64,000 nucleotides of DNA. It comes from an uncultured Flavobacteriaceae bacterium. GTDB lineage: Bacteria > Bacteroidota > Bacteroidia > Flavobacteriales > Flavobacteriaceae. The notes under the pieces are model-generated. The model was not told the origin of the DNA. It did not search any database and worked only from the letters and a program-made list of their open reading frames with translations. The DNA is taken from positions 33,186 to 97,185 of the forward strand of contig CANMXP010000018.1 of assembly GCA_947501845.1 (NCBI GenBank). Reading direction: 5' to 3'. Both the position numbers and the translations under genes were made by a program. Position 1 is the first letter of the stretch, and each line of letters begins with the position of its first letter. This document shows positions 37,541 to 46,884 of this stretch, one piece after another.

Positions 37541-38931
37541 TAAATCTTTGGCACTGTGACTGAAGCTCCAATCCAACATCCAATTTTTATAACCTGCCCA
37601 GAGCAAGCACAGCTAAAAATTTCAGATTTTTGTGGTGCTTTGGCTAAATAATTAGCAACAGATTTAGCCGAGTTTTTCTTTTGTGTAGGGTCAACACGTG
37701 CTGCTTTTCTAGCCTCGTCTGCAGCCAACCAATATACGGCTCTTTTATTAAAGTTAGTAGTACCACAGTTATTTGCACTGGCAGCATACATAGCTGCTAT
37801 TGATAAATATGGACGTCCATTTGACGGATTTAATTTTAAGGCTTGTCTAAAATAATTTCTGGCCTTACCATATCTGTGTTTTGCTTTTAGTTTCAAAGCA
37901 ATTCTATTGTATAATTTTGCTTTTTTAAAGTTGTCTGTTTCTAAACTAATTGCTTGTTCGTAAAATTTGATAGCTTCGTTAGATCGGCCTTCCTTATCTT
38001 TCAATATGCCTAAATAATAAGCAGAATTAGCTGATGGGCTTAACTTATGGTAAGCATTTACCAGATCAAAGAATAACGGGTCGTCTGTACATTCTTTTTC
38101 AGACATTTTTCCTGCCGCTCTTTGTAACCAAACGGCATCACTTTTGTGTGCTTCAAAATCTTTCTTATATAAAGGAATTAAATTTTCACAATTAGCTCTA
38201 TCTCCAAGCTTTTGGTCGATACTTCCAGAAATTTGGTCATAGGCATTTAAATAACTTTCATAAAACTTTTTATAACGCCCTTCTTTTTTAGTTAATTCAG
38301 TCCCTGCCTCTTCTTTTTCTATAAGTTTATTCAATTTTTCAGAATAATTCTTAACTTCTTCTTCTACTTTCTCTACAACATCATCATACTTGTTAAATAA
38401 ATCTTTAGCAGGTTTCTTTTTTGCATCATATAAATCTACCATTAAAGAAAAATATGTGTATAAACTTTTAGGATTGGTAAAAGTAGCTTTATCTAATTTA
38501 TAAGCAGCATCATAGCACTCGTAAAGCTCTTCATCCGTTTTATTATTTAATACTTTCCTGTTGTCGTACATTAATTGACACGCTTTTGCAGCATATTCTC
38601 CTTTTTTCGTTTTGCTAGCAAAATACATCGCTCTTTGTTCCCATAGCTTCAATAAGTCGTTTATATAATTTACTTTATCTGTAGCAACAGTTGCTTTCTT
38701 TATTTTATGATTTAAAATTTTCTCACCATCAATATAGATCGCATTATTAAATTTTGGACATTTATTTCTTACTGCCATCCATGGCTCGTAGGCTGCATCA
38801 TAATTTTTAGCTTTCACATACTCATGAAAAATAGAAAGCTTAGTCATACACTCTTCATCTTGTTGTGCAAAACCTATATTTAAGCCAATAAATAATAATG
38901 TTAATAATAATAATGTAATTTTTGTTTTCAT
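37540..38931 (-). CDS. Exported tetratricopeptide-repeat protein
   Basis: 463 residues with a signal peptide (about 1-22, ending GFAQ). Helical repeats dominate; a clear TPR pair is at about 305-380 (EGRSNEAIKFYEQAISLE, AKHRYGKARNYFRQALKLNPSNG in parts), and a Lys/Glu-rich coiled region lies around 190-225. Six Cys residues are scattered, two in the CACSGQ tail. It likely serves as a periplasmic scaffold for the envelope machinery encoded around it (LptC, beta-barrel). No enzyme motif. Confidence 0.8.
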   Translation of the reverse strand: MKTKITLLLLTLLFIGLNIGFAQQDEECMTKLSIFHEYVKAKNYDAAYEPWMAVRNKCPKFNNAIYIDGEKILNHKIKKATVATDKVNYINDLLKLWEQRAMYFASKTKKGEYAAKACQLMYDNRKVLNNKTDEELYECYDAAYKLDKATFTNPKSLYTYFSLMVDLYDAKKKPAKDLFNKYDDVVEKVEEEVKNYSEKLNKLIEKEEAGTELTKKEGRYKKFYESYLNAYDQISGSIDQKLGDRANCENLIPLYKKDFEAHKSDAVWLQRAAGKMSEKECTDDPLFFDLVNAYHKLSPSANSAYYLGILKDKEGRSNEAIKFYEQAISLETDNFKKAKLYNRIALKLKAKHRYGKARNYFRQALKLNPSNGRPYLSIAAMYAASANNCGTTNFNKRAVYWLAADEARKAARVDPTQKKNSAKSVANYLAKAPQKSEIFSCACSGQVIKIGCWIGASVTVPKI

Positions 38932-38949
38932 AATTATAATTTTATGCTG

Positions 38950-40260
38950 TTAGTCATACTTTCTTTTTTGAAACCATCTATCGTTTAAAGATAAACTTAT
39001 TCGAAAATTAAAAAAATTCTCTTGAATCAAATCACTCTTAGTGGTTCCTCGTTTACCTGCTTCAAAACCTAAGTTTACGTTAGATAAAAGATTCCCTACT
39101 GGTAACCCTACTCCAAAAGATATGCCAAACTCATTTATCGATTCGTTATTTATGTTTAATCCTGTTTTTTCGTAACGTAGTCCTGCTCGATAAACAGCTC
39201 GTTTAAAAAAGCTAGTATATGAATTATATTGCGGAATATAAAACCCTCCTAAAGAAAAAGCCGAAGCATCTTCAAATGTTGTAGGAATACTAGTGCTTGT
39301 ATACAATTCGTTTGAAAAATTGCTTGTTTTTTGAGAAGCATATTCGGCACCAACAAACCATTTTCTTGGTTTTCCTACGCCTGCTCCTATAGAAAATTTT
39401 GATGGTAATACTAAATCTGTTTCTAATAAGCCAAGAGCTTCTAAATCTGTTTCTACAACATTAATGATAACCTCTTGATCTGATGTAGTTGTTCTTATTG
39501 TAGAAAACGACCTCTGATTTTTAGATACTAAATTGCTCTCTGGAGTATATGTTATACCTGAAGAAAGCTCTAACTTATCTGTTATCATCTTTTTATAGGT
39601 TAAACCAAAATTAAAGTTTAAACCACTTAAATCGGATCTGTTACTTTCACGCGACTGGAATTGAAGCGGAGTGCCATCATTATCATACAGGAATTCGACT
39701 GTACTGTTTTGAATATTTCCAAAATTGTATTGGGCATCAATACCTACGCTCAACCCATCCATTATTTGATATCCTAGCCCAAGAAACGCCTTATTGAGCC
39801 CTCCCTGACCTCTAAACTTATTCTCTGTATTTCCATCCGAGTTTAGAGATTCTAATTTATACCCTACCGATGTGTACGGCAGCAAACCAAAACCAAGACC
39901 AAACTTACCCATTGGCACAGCTAAAGCTAAGTAATCGAATGTAGATGAGGATGTTTTATCTGTTCCAGAATTACTTTTTAAATCGATACTGGAATGGCTA
40001 CCTCCTACAGTAAATTTTATTGGCCTGCTTTCATTATTAAAAGTTGCCATATTTTTTCCTGCATAAGAAGCTGGGTTATGCAAATTAATGTGAATACTAT
40101 CACTATAAATACTTAATCCCCCCATACTCCTATTTTCTACAGTACCTTTAAATTTAAGACTTCCAATACCATAAAAAGAATAAGGCGAAGCCGTCCCTTC
40201 TTGACCGTAACTGTGAATTGCAAAAGCTGCAATAAAAACTAATACAAGTTTTTTTATCAT
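38950..40260 (-). CDS. Outer-membrane beta-barrel protein, FadL/OmpP1-like
   Basis: 436 residues with signal peptide (MIKKLVLVFIAAFAIHSYGQ), an N-terminal plug-like start (PYSFYGIGSLKFKGTVENRSMGGLS in parts) and many amphipathic strands with terminal aromatic residue positions (ends DRWFQKRKYD). The hatch-like N-terminus with NLHNPASYAG resembles FadL-type hydrophobic-compound channels of Bacteroidota. Its ATG overlaps the coaX stop by 4 nt. Substrate unknown. Confidence 0.8.
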   Translation of the reverse strand: MIKKLVLVFIAAFAIHSYGQEGTASPYSFYGIGSLKFKGTVENRSMGGLSIYSDSIHINLHNPASYAGKNMATFNNESRPIKFTVGGSHSSIDLKSNSGTDKTSSSTFDYLALAVPMGKFGLGFGLLPYTSVGYKLESLNSDGNTENKFRGQGGLNKAFLGLGYQIMDGLSVGIDAQYNFGNIQNSTVEFLYDNDGTPLQFQSRESNRSDLSGLNFNFGLTYKKMITDKLELSSGITYTPESNLVSKNQRSFSTIRTTTSDQEVIINVVETDLEALGLLETDLVLPSKFSIGAGVGKPRKWFVGAEYASQKTSNFSNELYTSTSIPTTFEDASAFSLGGFYIPQYNSYTSFFKRAVYRAGLRYEKTGLNINNESINEFGISFGVGLPVGNLLSNVNLGFEAGKRGTTKSDLIQENFFNFRISLSLNDRWFQKRKYD

Positions 40261-40988
40261 TCGTTTGAGTTAAATTGTAAAATATAGTTCAATCCCTCTA
40301 AAAGAAAATTAGAATTGGCAAATATGCTACTTTTTAATTGTTTTGACAAAAAATTAGCGTCGCCTCCTGTTAAAATTACTGTTAAATCTGAGTATTTTCG
40401 ATTATATTCTTCAATAACACCATCTATTTCTTTTAAAATACCGTTCACTACCCCAGAGTGCATGGATGCATTCGTAGAATCCCCAATAATACATTTTGGT
40501 ATTTCTGATTCTAATAACGGTAAATTTGCTGTTAAATTATTTAACGACTTATAGCGCATTCTTAGCCCTGGGGAAATAGCACCTCCTAGATATTCATTTA
40601 CTGCGGTGATAAAATCGTAAGTTATACACGTTCCCGCATCGATAATGAGTACATTGTTATTTGAAAACTGTTCGACAGAAGCACAAACCAGTGCTATTCT
40701 ATCTACGCCTAAAGTATTTGGTGTAGCATATAGATTTTTAAATGGTAATTTCGCATTGGAATCTAAGATCATAATCCGAAAAGATTCACTAATGGTCTCA
40801 ACATCTTCATTCTTTAACTTTCCAACCGAAGAAATAATGGCTTTTTTTAGTGATGGATACTTCTCTTTTAAGAGATTTATCCTTTCTATTGCAAAATCTA
40901 AGGCTATGGTTTCTTTATATTTTAGCGCACTTGATTCGAAAACAGCAAGTTTCACATAAGAATTACCAACGTCTATTATTAAATTCAT
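40257..40988 (-). CDS. coaX: Type III pantothenate kinase
   Basis: 243-residue ASKHA-fold kinase for the first step of CoA synthesis. The N-terminal phosphate loop IDVGNSYVKLAVFES, the TLGVDRIALV motif (about 92-101) and DAGTCITYDFI (about 117-127) followed by GGAISPGLRMR are the CoaX signatures. Its length is standard. It heads the minus-strand operon that continues into the beta-barrel, TPR and LptC genes, with a 4-nt overlap to the first of them. Confidence 0.96.
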   Translation of the reverse strand: MNLIIDVGNSYVKLAVFESSALKYKETIALDFAIERINLLKEKYPSLKKAIISSVGKLKNEDVETISESFRIMILDSNAKLPFKNLYATPNTLGVDRIALVCASVEQFSNNNVLIIDAGTCITYDFITAVNEYLGGAISPGLRMRYKSLNNLTANLPLLESEIPKCIIGDSTNASMHSGVVNGILKEIDGVIEEYNRKYSDLTVILTGGDANFLSKQLKSSIFANSNFLLEGLNYILQFNSNE

Positions 40989-41105
40989 AAATCTATTAAA
41001 AGACGTAAATTTACAAAATGAGGTATAATAAATATTTTTATTTAACTTTATATTATGTCTAATCAGACATCTAAAATTAATGGATGCGATTTTTTATAAT
41101 TTTCT

Positions 41106-41136
41106 TTGGGTAATTATAAAAATGAATATATATTTG
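41106..41136 (+). promoter_or_regulatory. Promoter of the tRNA-Phe gene
   Basis: TTG at 41106-41108 and, 20 nt later, TATATTTG at 41129-41136, a full match to the Bacteroidota -33/-7 pattern. Transcription would begin around 41142, ten bases before the mature tRNA. Confidence 0.75.
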
Positions 41137-41151
41137 CAACCGCTTTGGCGA

Positions 41152-41224
41152 GGTACCTTAGCTCAGTTGGTAGAGCAAAGGACTGAAAATCCTTGTGTCC
41201 CTGGTTCGATTCCTGGAGGTACCA
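41152..41224 (+). tRNA. tRNA-Phe (anticodon GAA)
   Basis: 73-nt cloverleaf. Acceptor GGTACCT/AGGTACC (7 bp) with discriminator A; D-stem GCTC/GAGC; anticodon stem AAGGA/TCCTT around loop CTGAAAA, anticodon GAA at 41185-41187; variable loop GTGTC; T-loop TTCGATT. The T-stem reads CCTGG/CCTGG, leaving a U.U mismatch at its middle pair. CCA is not encoded. Confidence 0.95.
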
Positions 41225-41238
41225 CTTTCAAACTTTAT

Positions 41239-41275
41239 AAACCCTTGATTATCATATGATTTTCAAGGGTTTTTT
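41239..41275 (+). terminator. Strong terminator after tRNA-Phe
   Basis: AAACCCTTGA (41239-41248) pairs with TCAAGGGTTT (41263-41272). The inner ATCATATGAT (41251-41260) is itself a palindrome that extends the hairpin. It ends in TTTTTT. Confidence 0.85.
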
Positions 41276-41432
41276 AGTTGCTGCTCTAAAAAATGCTCTT
41301 GAATATGGATCAAGACCAATTGTTGTGTTTAAGCAAAAATTTGTGCTAATCTGAATAAGACTTCCTATAAACAGTATTTGTTATTGCTACTACAACTTTA
41401 TGAATAACTGAATTACTTTTTCACGTACTCTT

Positions 41433-42068
41433 TTATATACCCCTTCCAAAAACTAATGTTAGCACCAATACATATATAATTAGAGCATAAACCCATTTTC
41501 CTGTAAATTTAGGCGTAGGAATTGATGATAGATTTAAAGCTGCTAAGATCATCAATACGGCATACATTAGTATTGAAAAAATAGTGTGTTCTATGAATCC
41601 TTCAAATAAAAATATAAATGCCAAGATTAAAGCATTATTATCAACAGAAAGACCCTTGTATGTTTTACTGTCAATAAGTCCATAAATATTAAAATAACTT
41701 AAACGTATTGCACAGGCTGCAATAATTACAAATGCACCTGGTATAAACCATATTTCATAATTCCCATAGCTCAAAAGCAATATTGCGGGGTAAACACCGA
41801 AACTCACAATATCTATAATAGAATCAAACTGCATCCCAAATACACTTTGTTCTTTGGTTCTACCTTTCATTTTACGCGCTATAATACCATCGTACCAATC
41901 AAATAACACGGACCATAATATGGCTATTATTGATGCTAAGAACTGCTCCTCTATAACAAAATAAATAGCTAATACTGTGCAAAATAAACCAACTAAAGAG
42001 CAAATATTAGGTAGATCTTTAGCAAAACTTAACATATCTGCTTGTTTATTTTTATTCATCTTATTCAC
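41433..42068 (-). CDS. CDP-alcohol phosphatidyltransferase, PssA-like
   Basis: 211-residue membrane enzyme. The catalytic CDP-alcohol motif is complete: DWYDGIIARKMKG...GMQFDSIID (D-x2-DG-x2-AR...G-x3-D-x3-D), about residues 61-91, followed by VSFGVYPA. The DS(x)xDxVSFGV pattern is close to phosphatidylserine synthases, which use CDP-diacylglycerol. Six or so membrane helices follow. It overlaps the end of the upstream PLP-enzyme gene by 8 nt and is third in a three-gene set with a nucleotidyltransferase, so it could instead use a CDP-activated head group made by its neighbours. Confidence 0.85.
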   Translation of the reverse strand: MNKMNKNKQADMLSFAKDLPNICSLVGLFCTVLAIYFVIEEQFLASIIAILWSVLFDWYDGIIARKMKGRTKEQSVFGMQFDSIIDIVSFGVYPAILLLSYGNYEIWFIPGAFVIIAACAIRLSYFNIYGLIDSKTYKGLSVDNNALILAFIFLFEGFIEHTIFSILMYAVLMILAALNLSSIPTPKFTGKWVYALIIYVLVLTLVFGRGI

Positions 42069-43167
42069 TCTTTAAGTACATTACATTCTTTAACGAATCT
42101 ATAAGCGTAGCATTCTCTTCTTTAGTACGACTTGCAATCCTAATATATCTATCTGCATCTGGTTGAGTCTTTCCAACATTATGTTTTATATAAATATTGT
42201 ATTTAATAAAAAGGCGCTTTGTTACTTCTGGCCCACTTAAAGCAGCATTGGGTAAACGACAATAAATATAGTTTGCATCTGGTTTAAATACCGTCATTCC
42301 CTCAATAGCACATAGTTTTTTATAAAAAATATCTCTATCTGCCTTAACTATTTTACAACTATCTTCGAATTCTTGTTTGTATTGAGGTAGTATTCTAAGA
42401 AACTCTTCAGCAAAACCATTAATATTCCAAATATGAACACCATTGCGAACAGACGCTACCAAATTTGCATTAGCCGTTAATAAATAACCAATTCTAAGAC
42501 CACAAATCCCGTAGGCTTTACTCATACTTTTTAGTATCGCCATATTTGGATATTTAGCAATATCTTGCTCCAAACTTATTTGTTCGTTATTATCTGCAAA
42601 ATCAAGAAAAGATTCATCGATAATAAGCATACATTTACTTGGCTTAAGCTTTTCAGCCAATCGAATTAAATCTGCTTTAGGAACTAACAATGATGTGGGA
42701 TTATTTGGCGTCACCACAACAGCCATATCTGCACCAACTTTTATGGCTTCTTCTGCAAATTTATCCACATCTAATCGAAATGAAGGAAAATCAAGCTCAA
42801 ACTCCACAACGCGACTTTCTGGTGCCGCATTGACATATTCATTAAAAGATGGTACAGGTACAATCAGTTTTTTAGCTAAACTTCCAGATAATATTTTTAT
42901 AATCTCTGCCCCTCCATTACCTACTACAATTCTTTCTGTAGGCTGATTAATAATACCTCCAACAAGTTCTGCCAATGCATTTTGTGCCATTGGGTAATTT
43001 AAAACCAAATTGTTAATGTTTGCTTTTAAATGACTAAACACAGCCTTAGGCGGAAAGTATAGGTTATACAAATAGGCATGATCTGTAAAATGATGTCTAT
43101 AGTAGCCACCGTGCTGTTTTGATATGTATTCGTATTTTTCTTCTTGAGTTCTATATTTACTTATCAT
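42061..43167 (-). CDS. PLP-dependent fold-type I enzyme, HisC/CobD-like aminotransferase or decarboxylase
   Basis: 368-residue enzyme similar to histidinol-phosphate aminotransferase and to L-threonine-O-3-phosphate decarboxylase (CobD). The PLP lysine is in SMSKAYGICGLRIGYL (about residue 214), with the usual VVTPNNPTS (about 150) and IDESFLDFAD (about 183) motifs. It has no histidine-operon context. Instead it sits between a nucleotidyltransferase and a CDP-alcohol phosphatidyltransferase. Relatives in capsule clusters decarboxylate phosphoserine or CDP-serine to ethanolamine derivatives, so a decarboxylase role is plausible (inference). N-terminal sequence QEEKYEYISKQHGGYYRHHF is unlike true HisC. 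Confidence 0.8.
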   Translation of the reverse strand: MISKYRTQEEKYEYISKQHGGYYRHHFTDHAYLYNLYFPPKAVFSHLKANINNLVLNYPMAQNALAELVGGIINQPTERIVVGNGGAEIIKILSGSLAKKLIVPVPSFNEYVNAAPESRVVEFELDFPSFRLDVDKFAEEAIKVGADMAVVVTPNNPTSLLVPKADLIRLAEKLKPSKCMLIIDESFLDFADNNEQISLEQDIAKYPNMAILKSMSKAYGICGLRIGYLLTANANLVASVRNGVHIWNINGFAEEFLRILPQYKQEFEDSCKIVKADRDIFYKKLCAIEGMTVFKPDANYIYCRLPNAALSGPEVTKRLFIKYNIYIKHNVGKTQPDADRYIRIASRTKEENATLIDSLKNVMYLKSE

Positions 43168-43216
43168 TATAATTTCATGCTTAATTAAATTATTTCTGCA
43201 CCATCGCTTAAATTAA

Positions 43217-44014
43217 CTATACCAAAGTACTTTTTAGCTCATCTATTTCTATCAATTCTTTTGGAAATAACAATTCGGCTTCGGCCAAGTCTTTAAGAGT
43301 ATCTATTTCATACCATGATTCATGATCAAATGAAACAGACTCTAAAACCAAACTTTTGTTGTGAGTCATTTCTGCAAAAACACTCTCGTAATAACAATTT
43401 ACATTCCCTTCTGAAATATATTGATTCAGTCTTCTTATAATAGATTTCCAGGATAATAGGGAAAAACTATAAATATTTACTGTTTTATATCGGATATCCG
43501 AATAGGCCTCAGTAGTTCCTTTTTGGAATTCAGTAACCTTATTTGCTTTATCTATAGAAACTGTTGTACCATTAAGCCAAGGCTTCATAAGTGCAACAGC
43601 AATTCTATCTGGATAAACCATATTATCTAGTAAAGTAGTGTTCAACACTAAATCGCTTTCAAAAAGTACAAATGGTTCATTTATGATATGACGAGCCATC
43701 CAAAGCGAATAAATATTATTGGTGGTCTTATATAGAGGGCTATGAATATATTCAATAGAAATGTCACCTGATTTTCCACCAAGATTATCCATAATACATT
43801 TTTTTAAATGACCTGTTACAATGACAAGACGTTTAAACCCTTGACTATTTAAATTCTTTAAAAGTCTATTAAGAATCGATTTGTCACTTACTAGTGTAAG
43901 ACACTTTGGGGAATTTTCTGTTAACGGAAAAAGGCGACTTCCTGTGCCAGCTGCAAGAAGTAATGCTGTGGTTATTCGATTTTGAGCACAACCATTAACT
44001 AAATCATTATTCAT
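43217..44014 (-). CDS. Phosphocholine-cytidylyltransferase-like nucleotidyltransferase
   Basis: 265 residues with the NTP-transferase N-terminal signature LLLAAGTGSRLFPLTENSPKCLTLV (as short parts: AAGTGSRL, PKCL), IVTGHLKKCI and the metal-binding FESDLVLN near residue 115. The pattern resembles LicC-type CTP:phosphocholine and AEP cytidylyltransferases more than sugar-nucleotide enzymes, as expected for the downstream CDP-alcohol phosphatidyltransferase. First of a three-gene unit (50 bp to the next gene). Substrate inferred only. The first Met could also be later, but MNNDLVNG fits the spacing. Confidence 0.82.
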   Translation of the reverse strand: MNNDLVNGCAQNRITTALLLAAGTGSRLFPLTENSPKCLTLVSDKSILNRLLKNLNSQGFKRLVIVTGHLKKCIMDNLGGKSGDISIEYIHSPLYKTTNNIYSLWMARHIINEPFVLFESDLVLNTTLLDNMVYPDRIAVALMKPWLNGTTVSIDKANKVTEFQKGTTEAYSDIRYKTVNIYSFSLLSWKSIIRRLNQYISEGNVNCYYESVFAEMTHNKSLVLESVSFDHESWYEIDTLKDLAEAELLFPKELIEIDELKSTLV

Positions 44015-44380
44015 AAAAAATATATTAATGACACCAAAAAAAAACTAAACATGCGTTGAAGCATCTAGCGCGCTAATTATTAGCACTCTGATGTTGGACT
44101 AGTTTCCTGATAATTCAACTATAAGTATGAAGTTCGCTAATGTGATGATTTTACCTCAAGAGGTCATCAACAAAATTGATAGTGAATGATTGATACTAAA
44201 AAGATTAGTAATCCTTGGGCAAAGGTAAGCAAAATACTAAGACTAACTAATATTTGTGTTTTTGTTAAAAAATATGATAGAAGCTTTTCATTATATACAA
44301 ATTTCCTTAGAAAAGGCTTATTGCTAAAAAAATGACTTCGTCTAATTTAAGAAAATAATTGTAGCAAATTAAATATTAAT
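44015..44380. other. 366-bp intergenic region at the PUL boundary
   Basis: Non-coding as far as I can see: no ORF of note, no RNA gene. On the minus strand TACCTTTG (44227-44220) matches the -7 consensus, but lies 200 nt from the nucleotidyltransferase start and has no partner TTG. The region separates the housekeeping block from the glycan locus. Confidence 0.5.
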
Positions 44381-46856
44381 TTACCATAATATTTCTATGG
44401 TCTTTATCTCTTCTGCATCAAAATTTGCAGTAAAAGTGTCTCCATTAAAACGCACTGTTTTACCGTTTATTTTTACTTCTATTATAGCTTTTCGCAATTG
44501 AAAGGTAATCTCTTGTTTTTTCCCACTCGAAACTTTGGCAGTCATACTTTTACCAACCATATCCCAGCTTAAAGTTTCTATTTTTGCTTGCGTCCTACAT
44601 AACACACCTGACACACTCCCTTTAGAAAACTTTTCCGAAAGGGCTGGCAAAAACTCTATAATCCCTGGTCTTGAATACACTAACATTTCTAAAATCACAG
44701 CAGGCACAGAAAGTAAAGCATCTGTATTGTAAATGGCATTGGGGTTGTGAGATGTCACTAAGCTACTGTATAAATAATTGTTTTTTAGGATATACAATAA
44801 ATTATTATACACCAAATCAGCTTTTTTTAATCTCGCAGCTATAAGTCCTGTATGTGCTAACCCATGCGCACTACCATTTCCTTTGCCTCTTTTTTCAATT
44901 GCTATATTTGCGGCAAAAAGTTCTTCTTTCTCAGGAGCTATTTCTAAACCAGGCCATACCGAGTATAAATGTGAAACATGTTTATGATCACAATTATCAC
45001 CTAAGTTTGGTAATGACCATTCCTTGATTGCCCCATCTTCATTAATTAAATAAGGCGGTAATTTTGCCAACATATCTTTCCAAACTGATATCTTATCTTC
45101 CTTTAAGCTCAATTCATCATTGATAAAAATTAAACTGTTTAATAGCTCTCTAATTACTGCTATATCCATTGAAGCATTAGCCACAGCATCATATCTACTT
45201 CCATCTGGTAATACAGCACCGTTTTCAGGAGAATACGAAGGCGCTATAAAGAATCTACCATTATCATCATAAGTATCTAAAAAATCTTCATAGAATAAAG
45301 CTGTTTTTTTAGCATTGGGTAAAGCCTGTTCAGCATAAAATCTTTATCACCTGTACACAAGTAATACTCATAACAAGGGAAAAGTAACCATGGTGCTCCA
45401 GCTGTCCAATAGTTACCAGGCCAATTTCCAAAATGAGTTTGATAATTATGCCTACCCGATGTTCTAACTCCAGATAGGTAACCTCTACAACCATACAAAT
45501 TTTTCGCATTTACTTCCCAATCTGGCGCAATACGTTCTAAAAGATTCATATAGCTATCCATAGCCTCTTTTTGGTTAGCAAGGTTTGCTGCTGAAATTTG
45601 AAGGTTTATATTAGCGTCTAAAGTGAAATCTCCCGACCAACTCGGTCTCCATTTCCCATTCCAAATACCCATAAGGTTAGGTGGGTTTTTACCACTGCTA
45701 GAAATTAAACCATAGAGCCCCATATTAAATACTTTCTCTAGAAGATATGGATTGATTTTACCCTCTTCTTTTTGCCCAGCAATCAATGTTTCATTCGTCC
45801 CATCAGCAAACCCTGTTTTATCAAGGTTTAGAGTAACTCTATTAAACATTTTAGCATGAATTGGCGCATGTTTTTTCATCAACACATCATATGACGGCAA
45901 ATCATTAATCGCCTTTTTTTCAAATGCAATAGCTGATTCTGAGAAAGGTTCAATAGGTATAACTTTTGCATAAACTTCAACCTTATCGGCTTCTTTTACA
46001 ACAATCCTATTGCCTTTATTAGATACTATACCTCCTTGATTTTTAACATTTATAACAACTTCATATCCCCTATCAGCTAATTGATATTTTCTTCTAAGCG
46101 TTAACCAATTTACTTCTGCTTTGTTCTCTGTTTCTTCAATGAATGGCGTATTGAGATCTTCCCATTTGTCTGGAAATAACATCTTCACATTCTTTTCTAT
46201 ATTCGATATTTTATCAATATTTTTTACTTTTTTGGGAGTAAATAGCTGCGTCAACTCAAGAGATATATTGATGTTTTTTTCTTTATCACTTTCAATTTTT
46301 GTTGCTATAATATTATCTGTACGAGAAACAAAAGAAGTTCTTGAATATTGAGTATCTTCTGCATTCCATCGCACCGTGATTTCACCATTTTCGTAATTCT
46401 GACTGCGCTCGTAATTTAAAACCTCACCCTGAAATTCTTGATGAAGGTCTAAAGCACAGGCTGGATGGTATGGGCCTGTCCATAAATACCGTTGAACCCT
46501 TTCTCTTTTGCATGTTTCAATATTTCATTCTTAGCTTCTCGATACTTAGTTTCTTTAATCAGCTGTTTAGCTTTAGAAGCAACATCAGCAATTTCAGGTG
46601 GCTTAATACTTTCAGTACCTATATACTCGTATAAAAGCTCATGGTTAAGAATAATTTTTTCTTTTTTAGGGTTACCATGATCCATAATCCCCATTTCACC
46701 ATTACCACTTATCAAAGCATCTTCCCAACGTTTAGCTGGCGCTTCACTTGTATTTATTTTTATCTGTGCTATAGGTTCAGTTTTAGGCATGTCACAGACC
46801 GTGCACAATTGTAAAACTAATAAAACAACTATAGCTTTGATTATATTTATTTTCAT
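44381..46856 (-). pseudogene. GH95 alpha-L-fucosidase/galactosidase-like gene with two frameshifts
   Basis: Three pieces in different frames (46856-46449, 46374-45277 and 45184-44381) assemble to one ~825-residue GH95 protein, the normal length. It carries a lipoprotein-like signal peptide (VLQLCTVCDMP), the N-terminal super-sandwich domain, and the (alpha/alpha)6 domain with NLMGIWNGKWRPSWSGDFTLDANINLQ in parts (the NxN acid-activating asparagines) and HKHVSHLYSVWPG. The expected acid Glu in SPENGAVLPDG lies in the stretch outside any open frame. One shift is repaired by an extra C at the run 46472-46474, the other by an extra A at the seven-base run 45304-45310. Either a recent pseudogene or sequencing errors. 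Substrate would be terminal alpha-L-fucose or alpha-L-galactose. Confidence 0.85.
45304..45310 (-). other. Frameshift site 2 of the GH95 gene (A7 run)
   Basis: Minus strand CTAAAAAAACAG: the upstream frame ends in ...KKQLYSMKIF and a stop. Adding one A gives KKTALFYEDFLDTYDDN and restores the frame to the last segment. Confidence 0.8.
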
Positions 46857-46884
46857 CCTTATTCTTTTTAAACCTAATCTCTGA

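Noticed and set aside
37541..37606. Upstream extension of the LptC reading frame
   Set aside because: The extra 22 codons lie inside the TPR gene, lack a signal-peptide character and would spoil the lipobox; the ATG at 37540 overlaps the TPR stop.
44213..44227. -7-like TACCTTTG upstream of the nucleotidyltransferase
   Set aside because: No TTG at proper distance and a 200-nt leader would result; not strong enough to call a promoter.
46405..46415. GACTGCGCTCG resembling the repeat before lpxB
   Set aside because: It lies inside the GH95 coding sequence, in frame, as a single half-site; probably chance.
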